Shown piece by piece: positions 18,039-27,307 of a DNA stretch of 64,000 bases. The position numbers were made by a program, and so were the translations under genes. The notes under the pieces were generated by a model, which saw nothing but the letters and a program-made list of their open reading frames with translations, made no database searches and was not told the DNA's origin. How positions within the stretch are numbered: position 1 is the stretch's first letter; every line of letters begins with the position of its first letter. This DNA comes from Paracoccaceae bacterium (GTDB lineage Bacteria > Pseudomonadota > Alphaproteobacteria > Rhodobacterales > Rhodobacteraceae): positions 124,001 to 188,000 of the forward strand of contig JAIXZW010000004.1 of NCBI GenBank assembly GCA_027489375.1. The letters are read 5' to 3'.

Positions 18039-19355
18039 TCACCGCGCCAGAACCAGATCGACCCGCAACCCGCCAAGGCTTTCACTCGTTCCCAGACGCA
18101 GCGAGCCTCCGTGGCTGCGCGCAATGTCCGAGGCGATGGCCAGACCAAGCCCCACCCCGCCACCGCGGTTCGGATCGCGCGCATCGTCCAGACGGGCAAA
18201 GGGGGCAAGCGCCTCTTCGCGCCGTTCCGCCGGAATGCCCGGACCGTCATCCTCGACCACATAGCGCAGCGTCCGCTCCGTGGCAGCGACCGTGACGACG
18301 GCGCGCTTGCCGTGCCGCAGGGCATTGCCGACAAGGTTCTCCAGCGCACGCGTTATCGCCTGCGGTCGCAAGCGCACCATCAACGGCACCGCACCATCCA
18401 GCACCACCGCCACCTCGCGGCCCGTGCGGGCGGCATTCTCGGCCACCTTGCGGGCCAGCGCGGCCGCATCCACCTCGGCACTGGCCTCGGTCGCATCGCC
18501 ACGGGCAAAGGACAGGAATTCGTCGACCAGCCGCTCCATTGCGGCGACATCCTCCAGCAGCGCCGCGGTATCCTCGTCCTCGGGCAGAAGCGACAGGCCA
18601 AGCCGCAGCCGCGTCAGCGGCGTCCGCAAATCATGGCTCACCCCCGAAAGCATCAGCGTGCGCTGCTCGATCTGCCGTTCGATCCGCGCCCGCATGTCAA
18701 GAAAGGCCGTCCCCGCCGCCCGCACCTCCGCCGCGCCACGCGGGCGGTAGGGCACGACGCGCCCCTTGCCGAAAGCCTCCGCCGCCTCGGCCAACAGCTT
18801 GATCGGCCGTAACTGGTTCGACAGGAACAGGAACGCGATGATCGTCAGCAGCACCGATGCCACGATCATCAGGACCAGCAACTGATGCGGATTGCTTGCG
18901 GAAAAGCGGTTGCGGTCGAAGCGCAGCGCCATCGTTCCCCAGCGGCTCGGCAGGTGCAGGTTCACATCGCTCTGCGTGACAAGGTCGATCCCCCCCGACA
19001 CCGGCACACCAGCGCGCAACGTGTCGATCACGACCCGCCCCGAAAGGTCATAGAATTCGCGCCGGTCCTCGGGGATGTCCGGCTGGGTCGAGGGCAGTTC
19101 CGCCGTGATCTTCAGCGCCTCGGAAAGCCCGGCCAGCCGCGCCTGCGCCGCCTTCAGACTGTCGGCTCCGTCAATCTCGCTCAGGATCAGCAGTAGCTCG
19201 GAATTGACGCCTGCGGTGAGCTGCTTCGTCACCTTTTCGAAATGGCGCTGGATGAAGGTCACGGAAACCACAAGCTGGATCGTGACGATCGGCACGATCA
19301 GAATCAGGGCTGCACGCCCGTATAGCCCGCGCGGCATGATGGATTTCAGCGACAT
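18039..19355 (-). CDS. HAMP-domain sensor histidine kinase, EnvZ-like
   Basis: A 438-residue membrane sensor kinase. It has two membrane helices (AALILIVPIVTIQLVVSVTF near residue 18 and LLVLMIVASVLLTIIAFLF near 165) flanking a periplasmic domain. A HAMP segment follows, then the H-box VSHDLRTPLTRL, N-box ENLVGNALRHG, G1 DDGPGIP and G2 GVGLGLAI. The Met at 19355 is used because AGGTG precedes it; the frame itself reaches 19484. No response regulator adjoins it within the window, which is unusual for this class. It is divergent from the hydrolase at 19405. Confidence 0.88.
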   Translation of the reverse strand: MSLKSIMPRGLYGRAALILIVPIVTIQLVVSVTFIQRHFEKVTKQLTAGVNSELLLILSEIDGADSLKAAQARLAGLSEALKITAELPSTQPDIPEDRREFYDLSGRVVIDTLRAGVPVSGGIDLVTQSDVNLHLPSRWGTMALRFDRNRFSASNPHQLLVLMIVASVLLTIIAFLFLSNQLRPIKLLAEAAEAFGKGRVVPYRPRGAAEVRAAGTAFLDMRARIERQIEQRTLMLSGVSHDLRTPLTRLRLGLSLLPEDEDTAALLEDVAAMERLVDEFLSFARGDATEASAEVDAAALARKVAENAARTGREVAVVLDGAVPLMVRLRPQAITRALENLVGNALRHGKRAVVTVAATERTLRYVVEDDGPGIPAERREEALAPFARLDDARDPNRGGGVGLGLAIASDIARSHGGSLRLGTSESLGGLRVDLVLAR

Positions 19356-19404
19356 CACCTGCCACACTAGCTGCTCACCGCCCGCAAGGAAAGCCGCCCG
19401 TCCC

Positions 19405-20280
19405 ATGTCCGACCGAACGATGCCCCCGATCCGCACCGTGCGCGCGCCGAACCCTTCGCCCCTGACGGGTTCGGGCACCAACACCTACCTTCTCGGACAG
19501 GGCGAAGTCGCCGTGATCGACCCCGGCCCCGCGATCGACCGGCATCTCGACGCGATTCTCGCGGCCCTCGATGCGGGCGAGCGCATCACCCATATCCTCG
19601 TCACCCACCCCCATCTCGACCACTCCGCCCTCGCGCCCCGCCTGTCGCGGGCAACCGGTGCGCCCGTCCTCGGCTTCGGGACGGCCACGTCGGGTCGAAG
19701 CCCGCGCATGACAGCCCTCGCCTCCGCCGGGATGACCAGCGGCGGCGAGGGGCTGGACCACGATTTTTGCCCCGACCTTGTCCTGACCGATGGCGACATC
19801 GTCGCTTCCGGCGGCTGGAGCCTGCGCGCCCTCCACACCCCCGGCCACCTCGGCGCGCATCTGTGCTTCGACGCGGGCGAGGTGCTGTTCAGCGGGGACC
19901 ACGTCATGGGATGGTCGACGAGCGTCGTCTCTCCTCCCGACGGCGACATGACCGATTACATGGCCTCGCTCCGCCGGCTGCAGACCGGCAACTGGAACCG
20001 CTTCCTCCCCGGCCACGGCGATGAGGTGTCCGCACCCGCCGCACGACTGGGGGAACTGCTGGACCACCGCATGGATCGAGAGGCGCAGATCCTCGCCGCC
20101 CTCGCCGAAGGCGCGGCCGATTCCGCAGCGCTGGCGGCCCGAATCTACAAGGACATCCCGCCCCGCCTCCTGCCTGCCGCCCGCCGCAATGTTCTGGCCC
20201 ATCTCATTGATTTACAGGCAAAAGGCTGTATCTCCACCCCCGAAATCCCAGGCCCCGACGCAATCTTTCACCCGATCTGA
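19405..20280 (+). CDS. MBL-fold metallo-hydrolase, LACTB2-like
   Basis: A 291-residue metallo-beta-lactamase-fold protein with the zinc motif THPHLDHS, a third His in LHTPGHLGAHLCF, the bridging Asp in FSGDHVMGW and the final His in FLPGHGDEV. A C-terminal winged-helix-like segment (EGAADSAALAARIYKDIP) is seen in the LACTB2 branch, whose best-known member is an endoribonuclease. The substrate here is unknown. It is the last core gene before the tRNA-Asn. Confidence 0.87.
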   Translation: MSDRTMPPIRTVRAPNPSPLTGSGTNTYLLGQGEVAVIDPGPAIDRHLDAILAALDAGERITHILVTHPHLDHSALAPRLSRATGAPVLGFGTATSGRSPRMTALASAGMTSGGEGLDHDFCPDLVLTDGDIVASGGWSLRALHTPGHLGAHLCFDAGEVLFSGDHVMGWSTSVVSPPDGDMTDYMASLRRLQTGNWNRFLPGHGDEVSAPAARLGELLDHRMDREAQILAALAEGAADSAALAARIYKDIPPRLLPAARRNVLAHLIDLQAKGCISTPEIPGPDAIFHPI

Positions 20281-20349
20281 CCCCGACCCGATTTTTCTGC
20301 GCTTTCCCCCTTTACGCCCCCCGAACCCGTTGCTATAGACCCCCCGTGT

Positions 20350-20424
20350 TCCGGCGTAGCTCAGCGGTAGAGCAGTTGACTGTTAATCAATTGGTCGTAG
20401 GTTCGATCCCTACCGCCGGAGCCA
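20350..20424 (+). tRNA. tRNA-Asn (GTT)
   Basis: A 75-nt cloverleaf. The acceptor stem pairs TCCGGCG (20350-20356) with CGCCGGA (20414-20420), followed by discriminator G and an encoded CCA. The D-arm is GCTCAGCGGTAGAGC, the anticodon loop CTGTTAA carries GTT at 20382-20384, and the T-arm is GTAGGTTCGATCCCTAC. The integrase gene starts 122 bp downstream, so its 3' end is the likely attachment site of the island. Confidence 0.97.
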
Positions 20425-20446
20425 AATCTTCCTTAAGCTACTGAAA

Positions 20447-20500
20447 TCACAGCGGTTCCCCTTCGGGGGTCCGTTGCTGTGACACCAGACTGTGACACCA
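20447..20500. repeat. Hairpin and 11-bp direct repeat between tRNA-Asn and integrase
   Basis: TCACAGC (20447-20453) and GCTGTGA (20476-20482) form perfect arms around an inner CCCC-TTCG-GGGG hairpin. CTGTGACACCA then occurs twice, at 20477-20487 and 20490-20500. The position just inside the presumed att site suggests integrase/excisionase arm sites, a tRNA-processing hairpin, or both. Confidence 0.5.
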
Positions 20501-20545
20501 CTTCGGTGGTGGATGGCGTCGGTCTCCTTCAAGGAGCCCGGAAAC

Positions 20546-22429
20546 ATGACCGCCCTGCCCCATCTGACCCGCCGTGACGGGGTCTATTACTGGCGCCGGA
20601 AGTCGCGCCGGTTATCCACAGGTTCGATCGACCTGAGGGTCTCGCTACGCACGACAGACCGCAGCCGCGCGATTACCCTTGCAAGGGTGTTGAGTGCAGA
20701 CAGCGAGACGCTCATGCCAGCCTTGGAACAAAGCCGGATCACCTTGGACGAGGCCAAGCGTTACCTGCATCATGTGGTGAGGTCGCATACGGAAAATGCT
20801 GCCGATCTGCGGCGCAACTTGCGTCTGCGCTACGGCGTGCCGAGTTGCGACATGCAGGACCGGTTCGCATGGGCGAAGGCCAAATCTTGGGAACTGCTTG
20901 CCCGCATGGGAACGGGCGCCACGATCACAGAACAGGTGGAACACGAGTTGATCGCGCAAGGTCGGAGTGCCGATGACATTCGGATCTTGGGACTTGTCCT
21001 GGAACAGATCATCAAGCCCAGCCTGACCTCGGATCGCGAAGCCGAGGATCGCGCAATGCAATTCGAACGCATTAACGGCCGTGCTCCAGCTTCGGATGCT
21101 GAAGATCTACAACTGCTCGAGCTGCACATCGAGGGGAAACGGGCAGCCCAGACGGCAATCCGGAACACCTCCGTGGAAGTTCTGGCCGCCGAGGTGGTGC
21201 AGGACATGAACCCCACCGCCCCGCCCCTGCCGATCGAAACGGCTCCTGCCCCTCGTCCCCCGTCATGGCAAGCGGCTGTGGTTCCTCTACGGCCTGAACC
21301 TGCCGCCATTCTGGCGGTCGCTCCCACAGCGCCCAGCCTCGATCCATCCATCTCTGCCGTCATTGATCGCATGATCGAATGCAAACGGCATGACGACGGT
21401 GGATTCGAGGAGAAGACAGCACGTCAATACCAAGCCTTCGGTGCGCTGCTTCAAAGAGTCATCGCGAAGTCCGACGTCCGGGGTCTGGTTCAGGCCGATG
21501 TGGTGAAATTTCGGGCAGTCCTGTTCCGACTGCCGAAATCCTTCGGGAAGAGCCCGTCTGATCATACCGCGAGCATCGAGGAAATCTTGGCAAAAGCGTC
21601 GACCCTGCCGAAGGAAAAGGTCGGGATGGCAATCGGCACCGTCAATCGCTATCTCGATCATTTCAGTGCACTGGTGAACAGCGCCAAGTCGGAAGGCATT
21701 GATATTGATCCTAAATTGTCCCCAGGCGCTTTGCGTCGGAAAGAACGCGTCCGGCAGCGCGACAAGAAAAGAACCTTTACGCGTGCCGAACTTCGGGCCC
21801 TGTTCCAGCATGACTTCTGGACGAGTGAAACCGGCATTCCTTCCCTGGATCAGAGGCGCACGACCGGATTGTATTGGGTGCCGCTGATCTGCGCTTACAC
21901 GGGTATGCGGCGCGAGGAGATTTCTGGCTTCAGCCCTGAACACTTCAAAGAAGAAGAGGGCATCTGGTATTTTGAACTGGTGCCAACTTCAACGCGTCGT
22001 TTGAAGACTGCAGCTTCGGCGCGCCGGATTCCTGTGCACGCTGACCTGATTTCCCTCGGGCTGGTGGATGTAGTTCAGCAGGCACAAAAGAAACGCCAAT
22101 CGCTGCTCTTTCCCGACCTGCGGGAACCGAGTTCCAAGATTTTTGGCAGGAAAGTCGGACGCTTCATGGAGAAAATGATCGCCGAAATTTGGGGCGCGAC
22201 AGGCGAAGGTCTGTCCCTGCAAAGCACCCGGCATTATGTTCAGCACGTACTGGATCTGGATAAATCAGTTCCGGAAAAAGTGTCCCGCGAGATAATGGGC
22301 CACGAAGGCACGGATGTGCACTCCACAGTCTATGGCGACCAGTGCCCGATGAGCGATTTGAAGGCGGCAATCGATCGTCTGCCTTCTCTCATCAATCTTC
22401 CGGATTTTCCGAAAGGGCTCATCCGGTAA
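20546..22429 (+). CDS. Tyrosine site-specific integrase of the genomic island
   Basis: A 627-residue phage-type integrase. The N-terminus LPHLTRRDGVYYWRRKSRRL is the DUF6538-like domain found in many proteobacterial island integrases. A long linker and a SAM-like core-binding domain (about residues 270-400) follow, then the catalytic domain. Visible catalytic residues are Arg in TGMRREEIS (near 454), Arg in QSTRHYVQ (near 561), His in MGHEGT and Tyr in STVYGDQ (near 594). The usual box-II His (HxxR) is Gln here. GGAG precedes the ATG at 20546, which is preferred to an upstream in-frame Met. It is adjacent to tRNA-Asn. Confidence 0.92.
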   Translation: MTALPHLTRRDGVYYWRRKSRRLSTGSIDLRVSLRTTDRSRAITLARVLSADSETLMPALEQSRITLDEAKRYLHHVVRSHTENAADLRRNLRLRYGVPSCDMQDRFAWAKAKSWELLARMGTGATITEQVEHELIAQGRSADDIRILGLVLEQIIKPSLTSDREAEDRAMQFERINGRAPASDAEDLQLLELHIEGKRAAQTAIRNTSVEVLAAEVVQDMNPTAPPLPIETAPAPRPPSWQAAVVPLRPEPAAILAVAPTAPSLDPSISAVIDRMIECKRHDDGGFEEKTARQYQAFGALLQRVIAKSDVRGLVQADVVKFRAVLFRLPKSFGKSPSDHTASIEEILAKASTLPKEKVGMAIGTVNRYLDHFSALVNSAKSEGIDIDPKLSPGALRRKERVRQRDKKRTFTRAELRALFQHDFWTSETGIPSLDQRRTTGLYWVPLICAYTGMRREEISGFSPEHFKEEEGIWYFELVPTSTRRLKTAASARRIPVHADLISLGLVDVVQQAQKKRQSLLFPDLREPSSKIFGRKVGRFMEKMIAEIWGATGEGLSLQSTRHYVQHVLDLDKSVPEKVSREIMGHEGTDVHSTVYGDQCPMSDLKAAIDRLPSLINLPDFPKGLIR

Positions 22430-22443
22430 CTCAAACTGAAACT

Positions 22444-22473
22444 GCCGCCCGACGCTAGAATACGTCGGGCGGC
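22444..22473 (+). terminator. Hairpin after the integrase
   Basis: GCCGCCCGACG (22444-22454) and CGTCGGGCGGC (22463-22473) form a perfect 11-bp stem with an 8-nt loop, 14 bp after the integrase stop. There is no T run after it, so factor-independent termination is uncertain. The next 200 bp to brxL contain no gene I can support. Confidence 0.55.
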
Positions 22474-22682
22474 CGTACTGCAATCAAAAGCCTGGGGCGT
22501 CAATTTCGTTCAATGTCGATGCGCGCCGCGAGATCACGCGGGGGCGTCGGTGGCTAGTGTGGGCTGTTGCGGATCGTGAACCTGTTCAAGGCCGCGCTCG
22601 GTGTTCATGTGGAGCCCCACGGGCTTGTTTCCTGACCGCTCGCCTTGATCGGACCAAGGGCTTAGACGCCCGCCGCTTGCCG

Positions 22683-24794
22683 TCATCCGACCTGCTTAAC
22701 ATAAGTCACATAGAACCCCTTCACCATCCGATGCTCCTGCATCCGGTCCCCCAAGGAAAACCCTTCAGTCTTGATCGGCGCCTGGAAGATATCCAGTCCG
22801 CGGTCGAGGACGATTTTCCAGCCGGTATCTGTGGCAATATCGCGGGCATGGGCCGTGCCGGTTCCGTCGTAGGCCCAGGTGAAGTCGACCCCGGTCCCGG
22901 CGCAGGCGGTAGCGATTGAATCCAGGAGTTCCCGCTGCTTGGCGATGTTGCCGTCGTCAGGACCGGTCACCAGATGGATGGCTATTTGATCTTCCGGTGC
23001 CTTTTGGCGGATCACCAGTTCGACGAATTCCATCATGTTCTTGATCTGGTAGAAATACCGGATGTAGGGATCGGTCACGACGATACGGCTGGCGCCTGCG
23101 ATGTAAGGGCCAAACAGCGTCTGGTAACTGATGCCCTTGCGGTTTTCCGAGAAGACGTGATGGCCCTCGGCGGGTAGAGCCTTGGTTTTGCTGCTCTCCG
23201 GCGGCTGCGGTGCTGGTGCCTTGCGGTCTGGGGATTCTTCCGTGGTCTGAGGTGCGCTGGCACGCGTTTCCTCCACGACGGCCTCTGTGCTCGCTGGCGC
23301 CTCGCCGTGCGGATCGAGGGCAGGCTTCAGATGGTAGAACTGCGGGTATTCCTCTTCCTCGACTGTGGTCACATAGCGCTTTGCGCCGTCTGAGCCGACG
23401 TAGTGGAAATCAACCTCCGGGTAGGTGCTGTCGATGCGGGCAAGCTGGTCTTTGACGCGCTTGCGGCTCTCCATCGCAAGGCGCAGCAGTTCTTCGACAT
23501 CGGCCTCGGTCTGGCTGCCATCCGGGAAGAGCAGTTTCAGCAGGCCGGACATGGTCTTGTAGATCGCATCCCGATCCCGCGTCGAAATCTTCTCGCTCAC
23601 TTTGAAGAACTGGTCTGGCCGGTTCGAGAAATCCTCGGACCGCAGATGGCGCAGGATCTCGGCCAGATAGTCGACGATGAAACCGTAGCCCTTGGAAAAC
23701 ATCTCGCCGCGGATGACGTCGATTTCCCAGCCGGGCAGATAGGCGTGCAGGCGGTCGATGAAGGCCGAGTCGTGGAATTGGCTGGGCAGCGCCTCGAAGA
23801 GGTCGCTGTTCTTCAGCATGAAGGGGACATTGTGGTCGGTGTTGCCCACGAAGGAGAAGCTGGCCTCGGCTCCCATCGGGTTGACCCCGCGCGAGAAAGA
23901 CTTGTTGGCCATGTAGTTCTTCATGATGTCGACCAGCGCCTTGTTCGCGGTCTTTTCGCGCCCGGCGAATTCGTCGAACGCCACCACGTCCCAGTAGCCG
24001 ACCAACCCGATCCTGCCGTTCGAGTTGTTGACGAAGAGCTTTGGGATTGTGACCTCGCCGCCAGAGATGAGCTGACCATGGGGTGAGAATTCCGAATAGA
24101 TATGGGACTTGCCGGTGCCCTTGGGGCCCAGTTCAATCAGGTTGTAATTGCGCTCGACATAGGGGATCAGGCGCAAGAGCTGCAGCAGCTTGCTGCGCCG
24201 ACCAAAGGCCTCGGGCTTGAACCCGATGCTTTGCATCAAAAGGTCGATCCATTCCTCGGTCGTGAAGGCCCCGCGCACCTCGCGGAAATGGTCGTAATCG
24301 ACCTTGGCGATCTGGATCGGCTTGATCGATTCCAGGATCCAGGGTGAGATCCGGGCATCTTCCGAGAACTCATACTGCACATCGGCAATGCACCAGACCC
24401 CAGTTACAAGCAGCTTGGGGTGCTGCTTTACGGTGCCGCTGTCGACCGCAACCTTCTTGATGCCGAGATTGTCGAAGACCGCCTCGTAGCTGTCCGTCTT
24501 CTCGTTCAGCGAAACGCTGACCTGATCGATGACCTTGTAGCGGCCTTTCTCCTTGATGGTCGACTGGATCAGCCCTGCCTCGCTGCGATGGACGTAATGC
24601 TTGCGCAGGATGTCCTTCACCGTCTCGATCCCGGTCTGGATCGAGGCCTCGTCATCGGTAGCGCAATACTGGCCCAGCAGATATTCCAGCACATAGGTCG
24701 GGACGATGGCGTTGCCCTTGACGGCCTTCACCAGGTCCTTCCGGACGACAAAGCCCGCGAAATGTTCGTTGATCTTGGCATCAAGGTCACTCAT
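22683..24794 (-). CDS. brxL: BREX system Lon protease-like AAA+ protein BrxL
   Basis: A 703-residue BrxL. The N-terminal segment (LDAKINEHFAGFVVRKDLVK) and AAA+ core are typical: Walker A ELGPKGTGKSHIYSEF near residue 224, Walker B VVAFDEFAG, and the sensor SFVGNTDHNVPF. After a charged, Pro-rich linker (about 500-550), the C-terminal domain (LFGPYIAGASRIVVTDPYIR, FYQIKNMMEFVEL) is an MIT_C-like domain. BrxL is a DNA-binding AAA+ ring in type 1 BREX phage defence. GAGGAG precedes the ATG. It lies 11 bp downstream of pglZ. The gene appears intact, but its partners are largely missing. Confidence 0.92.
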   Translation of the reverse strand: MSDLDAKINEHFAGFVVRKDLVKAVKGNAIVPTYVLEYLLGQYCATDDEASIQTGIETVKDILRKHYVHRSEAGLIQSTIKEKGRYKVIDQVSVSLNEKTDSYEAVFDNLGIKKVAVDSGTVKQHPKLLVTGVWCIADVQYEFSEDARISPWILESIKPIQIAKVDYDHFREVRGAFTTEEWIDLLMQSIGFKPEAFGRRSKLLQLLRLIPYVERNYNLIELGPKGTGKSHIYSEFSPHGQLISGGEVTIPKLFVNNSNGRIGLVGYWDVVAFDEFAGREKTANKALVDIMKNYMANKSFSRGVNPMGAEASFSFVGNTDHNVPFMLKNSDLFEALPSQFHDSAFIDRLHAYLPGWEIDVIRGEMFSKGYGFIVDYLAEILRHLRSEDFSNRPDQFFKVSEKISTRDRDAIYKTMSGLLKLLFPDGSQTEADVEELLRLAMESRKRVKDQLARIDSTYPEVDFHYVGSDGAKRYVTTVEEEEYPQFYHLKPALDPHGEAPASTEAVVEETRASAPQTTEESPDRKAPAPQPPESSKTKALPAEGHHVFSENRKGISYQTLFGPYIAGASRIVVTDPYIRYFYQIKNMMEFVELVIRQKAPEDQIAIHLVTGPDDGNIAKQRELLDSIATACAGTGVDFTWAYDGTGTAHARDIATDTGWKIVLDRGLDIFQAPIKTEGFSLGDRMQEHRMVKGFYVTYVKQVG

Positions 24795-24805
24795 GCCCGG
24801 GCTCC

Positions 24806-27307
24806 TCAGAAATCAAAGTCGGTGGTGATGCCGCGCCGCAGCTGGAATCGGTGGCTGGCATAATCCTGGTAATGGCTGGTCTTGCCGACCCGCTCGCGCA
24901 GCTTGAGAACGACGTCCTGATTGTTGAAGCGATCCGCCTCACGCGAGAGCAGGAACTTGCGCGGCATTTCGCGCTCACGGGCATTTTCCGAGCGGAAATC
25001 AAAGGTCAGGGGATACTCATCTGAAATCAACGTGCCATCGAGGGCATAAATCCCCACCAGAAGTTCGCGGGCCCGCATCTTCTCAGAGACCGGTTGGGCC
25101 TGATAGAGGGTCACCGCGATCTGGCCTGAGGAAATCAGGCTCTTTCCGGTCACGAAGATCTGGACCTCGACTTGCCCGACATCGGCTTCACGCTGCTTGC
25201 CGACGCGGATCACAGGGATCACGACCTCTTGCAGCGAGGCGCCGCCATGGACGAAGCGGCTGCCTGCGCCCTTGACGCGCATGCGGTTGATCGAGTTCGG
25301 GATCAGGACATCCAGATCACCGGAAAGCCCCAGAGCGCTCGCCCGGAAATGTTTCATGCCAGGGGTCGGTGCGAGGCCGCGGCCAATCACGAAACGGCGG
25401 TTGCGGAACAGGATCTCTTCCCCCTGCGGATCGGCGATGGCGAAATCCGCGTCATCCAGCGCGCGGTGCTGGTAGAGGAAACCATGGTCTGCGGTGATCA
25501 AGATGTTCGAGAAATTGGCCGAGGTCAGCTTTCGAACCAGCTTGGTCAGATCCTCGATCGCGTCCTCTGCGGCCTCGGGCAGCTTGTCCTCGGTCTGCAG
25601 CTTGTCGCCGATCGCATCGATACGGTTGTGATAGACATAAACGATATGATTGTCGCGGAAGAGCGCCTTGCCGTCCTCCGTGCGCATGTTCATCACATCT
25701 TCGGCCTTCAGCGCCTTGGCGCTGTCGCCTACCCGCCCTGCTGCCAGCAGCTTTTCCCGGGCAACCAGACCCTTGGTATTCTCGCCGCCAGCAAGGATAT
25801 CGCCGCTGCCGTCTTCGGCCATGGCAAGGCCGTTGTTCGGCAGCAAGGCCGCCATTCCGAGTTGGGTATAGCTCGGCAGCGCGCTGATCATGGGCTTCAG
25901 GTCGGCATCGAAGCGGTCCAGCGCGCGGATCCGGCGCAGGCATTCTTCGGCCACCTCGTAGCGCAGCGCATCAGAGATGATCACCACCACCTTCTGATCC
26001 TTGCGCCGGTATTCCGCCGCCTGATCGCGATAGAAATCCGCCTGCGCTGCGAAACCATGGATCTTCCATTCGGCAAGACCCGCGATCTGATCCTGCCAGG
26101 CGTCGTTCATGGCCAGCACGAAGCTGTTGGTGTAGCGGTTCTCAACCGAGGTGTAGAGATCGGCGAGAAGCGAGGCCTGCCCGCTTTTCTGCATGTGATA
26201 GATGAACTTGCGGTAAAACTGATCCAGCTTGTACCAGCTCGTCACATAGCGCCGCACGCCCTCTGCTGGGCTGGTCATGCCAAGGTTTGCCTCGGCCAGC
26301 GCCTGCTGAAATTCCGTGGCATAGCCGATGGCTTGATAGATATCCTCATAGGTCGGATACCAGTGGCTCTGACGCCGCTCACGCACCCAGGTCAGAACCT
26401 CGGGCGCGCTGACGGTCTGCGAGGACATCGCCTGCACGATCTGGCGGATGATATGGCGGTCGATCTCCTCGAAATGGTCGATCGCCACCAGCGTCCGGAA
26501 ATCCCGCTTGGCCAGATCCTTCGGGATGTTCAGCAGATCGCGGTAGCGCGCGGACAGTTCCTCGAAGGCCTCGGCCCAATGGCGGTTGTTCTTCCAGCGG
26601 CGGAAGACCAGGAGCGCCTCGGCGTTCAGCGCACCCTCTTCGCCCAAGGCGCGGGCATAGGCGGATTGGAACAGCGCGATGGCGAAATCTTCGAAATCCG
26701 GCTCGGGCGATTGATAGCCATAGGCCTGCGCCACCTGCGTCCAGAGGAACCCGGTCAAATCCGACCGCTGGATCAGGCGCAGGGCGTCGTCGCGCCCCGA
26801 GGCCAGCTCGCCCAGCAGGCTTTCGATCACCGTATCAAGCCCACCCTCGGCCCCGGCACAGACAGCCAGCATCCGCAGGCGCATCTGGGTCTGGGTGTCG
26901 GATGGCTGCATCAGCCGCTTCAGCGCATCAACGCGGGTCTTGGAGCGGAAAAACTCGATATGGCCGCGGACCACAGCTTCGAACTGCAAGGGCAGGCCCA
27001 GCTCTGCCAGCCAGATCGCCGCCTGATCGGCCTTGAAGACCGCCGTCGCCAGCTGCACGTCCAGCAGCCAGTTCTCGGTCATCGGCGGTTCAGGGCCGTC
27101 CTTGAACAGCAGGAACTTCCCCTCGGCCTCGCGCCGCAGGATCCGAAGTTTCAGCCCGAACTCGTTGCTCGCGATCTCCAGCTTGGTCACGCCCGGCAGG
27201 TCCACGGCATCGAACTCGGCCCGCATATCGCGGTCGGCGTCATACCAGAAGACGATCCGGTGCTCCTCGAACAGACGCCGCAGGCTGGCGGCGATGCGGT
27301 CACTCAT
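24806..27307 (-). CDS. pglZ: BREX-1 phosphatase-like protein PglZ (type A)
   Basis: An 833-residue PglZ. The N-terminal FEEHRIVFWYDADRDMRAEF block is typical of type A. The alkaline-phosphatase-superfamily core contains KVVVIISDALRYEVAEE (metal-binding Asp) and ILITADHGFLYQH (Asp-His). PglZ is a required component of all BREX systems and interacts with PglX and BrxB. The start overlaps the pglX stop by 8 bp, and brxL follows 11 bp after the stop. Length and motifs look complete. Confidence 0.93.
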   Translation of the reverse strand: MSDRIAASLRRLFEEHRIVFWYDADRDMRAEFDAVDLPGVTKLEIASNEFGLKLRILRREAEGKFLLFKDGPEPPMTENWLLDVQLATAVFKADQAAIWLAELGLPLQFEAVVRGHIEFFRSKTRVDALKRLMQPSDTQTQMRLRMLAVCAGAEGGLDTVIESLLGELASGRDDALRLIQRSDLTGFLWTQVAQAYGYQSPEPDFEDFAIALFQSAYARALGEEGALNAEALLVFRRWKNNRHWAEAFEELSARYRDLLNIPKDLAKRDFRTLVAIDHFEEIDRHIIRQIVQAMSSQTVSAPEVLTWVRERRQSHWYPTYEDIYQAIGYATEFQQALAEANLGMTSPAEGVRRYVTSWYKLDQFYRKFIYHMQKSGQASLLADLYTSVENRYTNSFVLAMNDAWQDQIAGLAEWKIHGFAAQADFYRDQAAEYRRKDQKVVVIISDALRYEVAEECLRRIRALDRFDADLKPMISALPSYTQLGMAALLPNNGLAMAEDGSGDILAGGENTKGLVAREKLLAAGRVGDSAKALKAEDVMNMRTEDGKALFRDNHIVYVYHNRIDAIGDKLQTEDKLPEAAEDAIEDLTKLVRKLTSANFSNILITADHGFLYQHRALDDADFAIADPQGEEILFRNRRFVIGRGLAPTPGMKHFRASALGLSGDLDVLIPNSINRMRVKGAGSRFVHGGASLQEVVIPVIRVGKQREADVGQVEVQIFVTGKSLISSGQIAVTLYQAQPVSEKMRARELLVGIYALDGTLISDEYPLTFDFRSENAREREMPRKFLLSREADRFNNQDVVLKLRERVGKTSHYQDYASHRFQLRRGITTDFDF

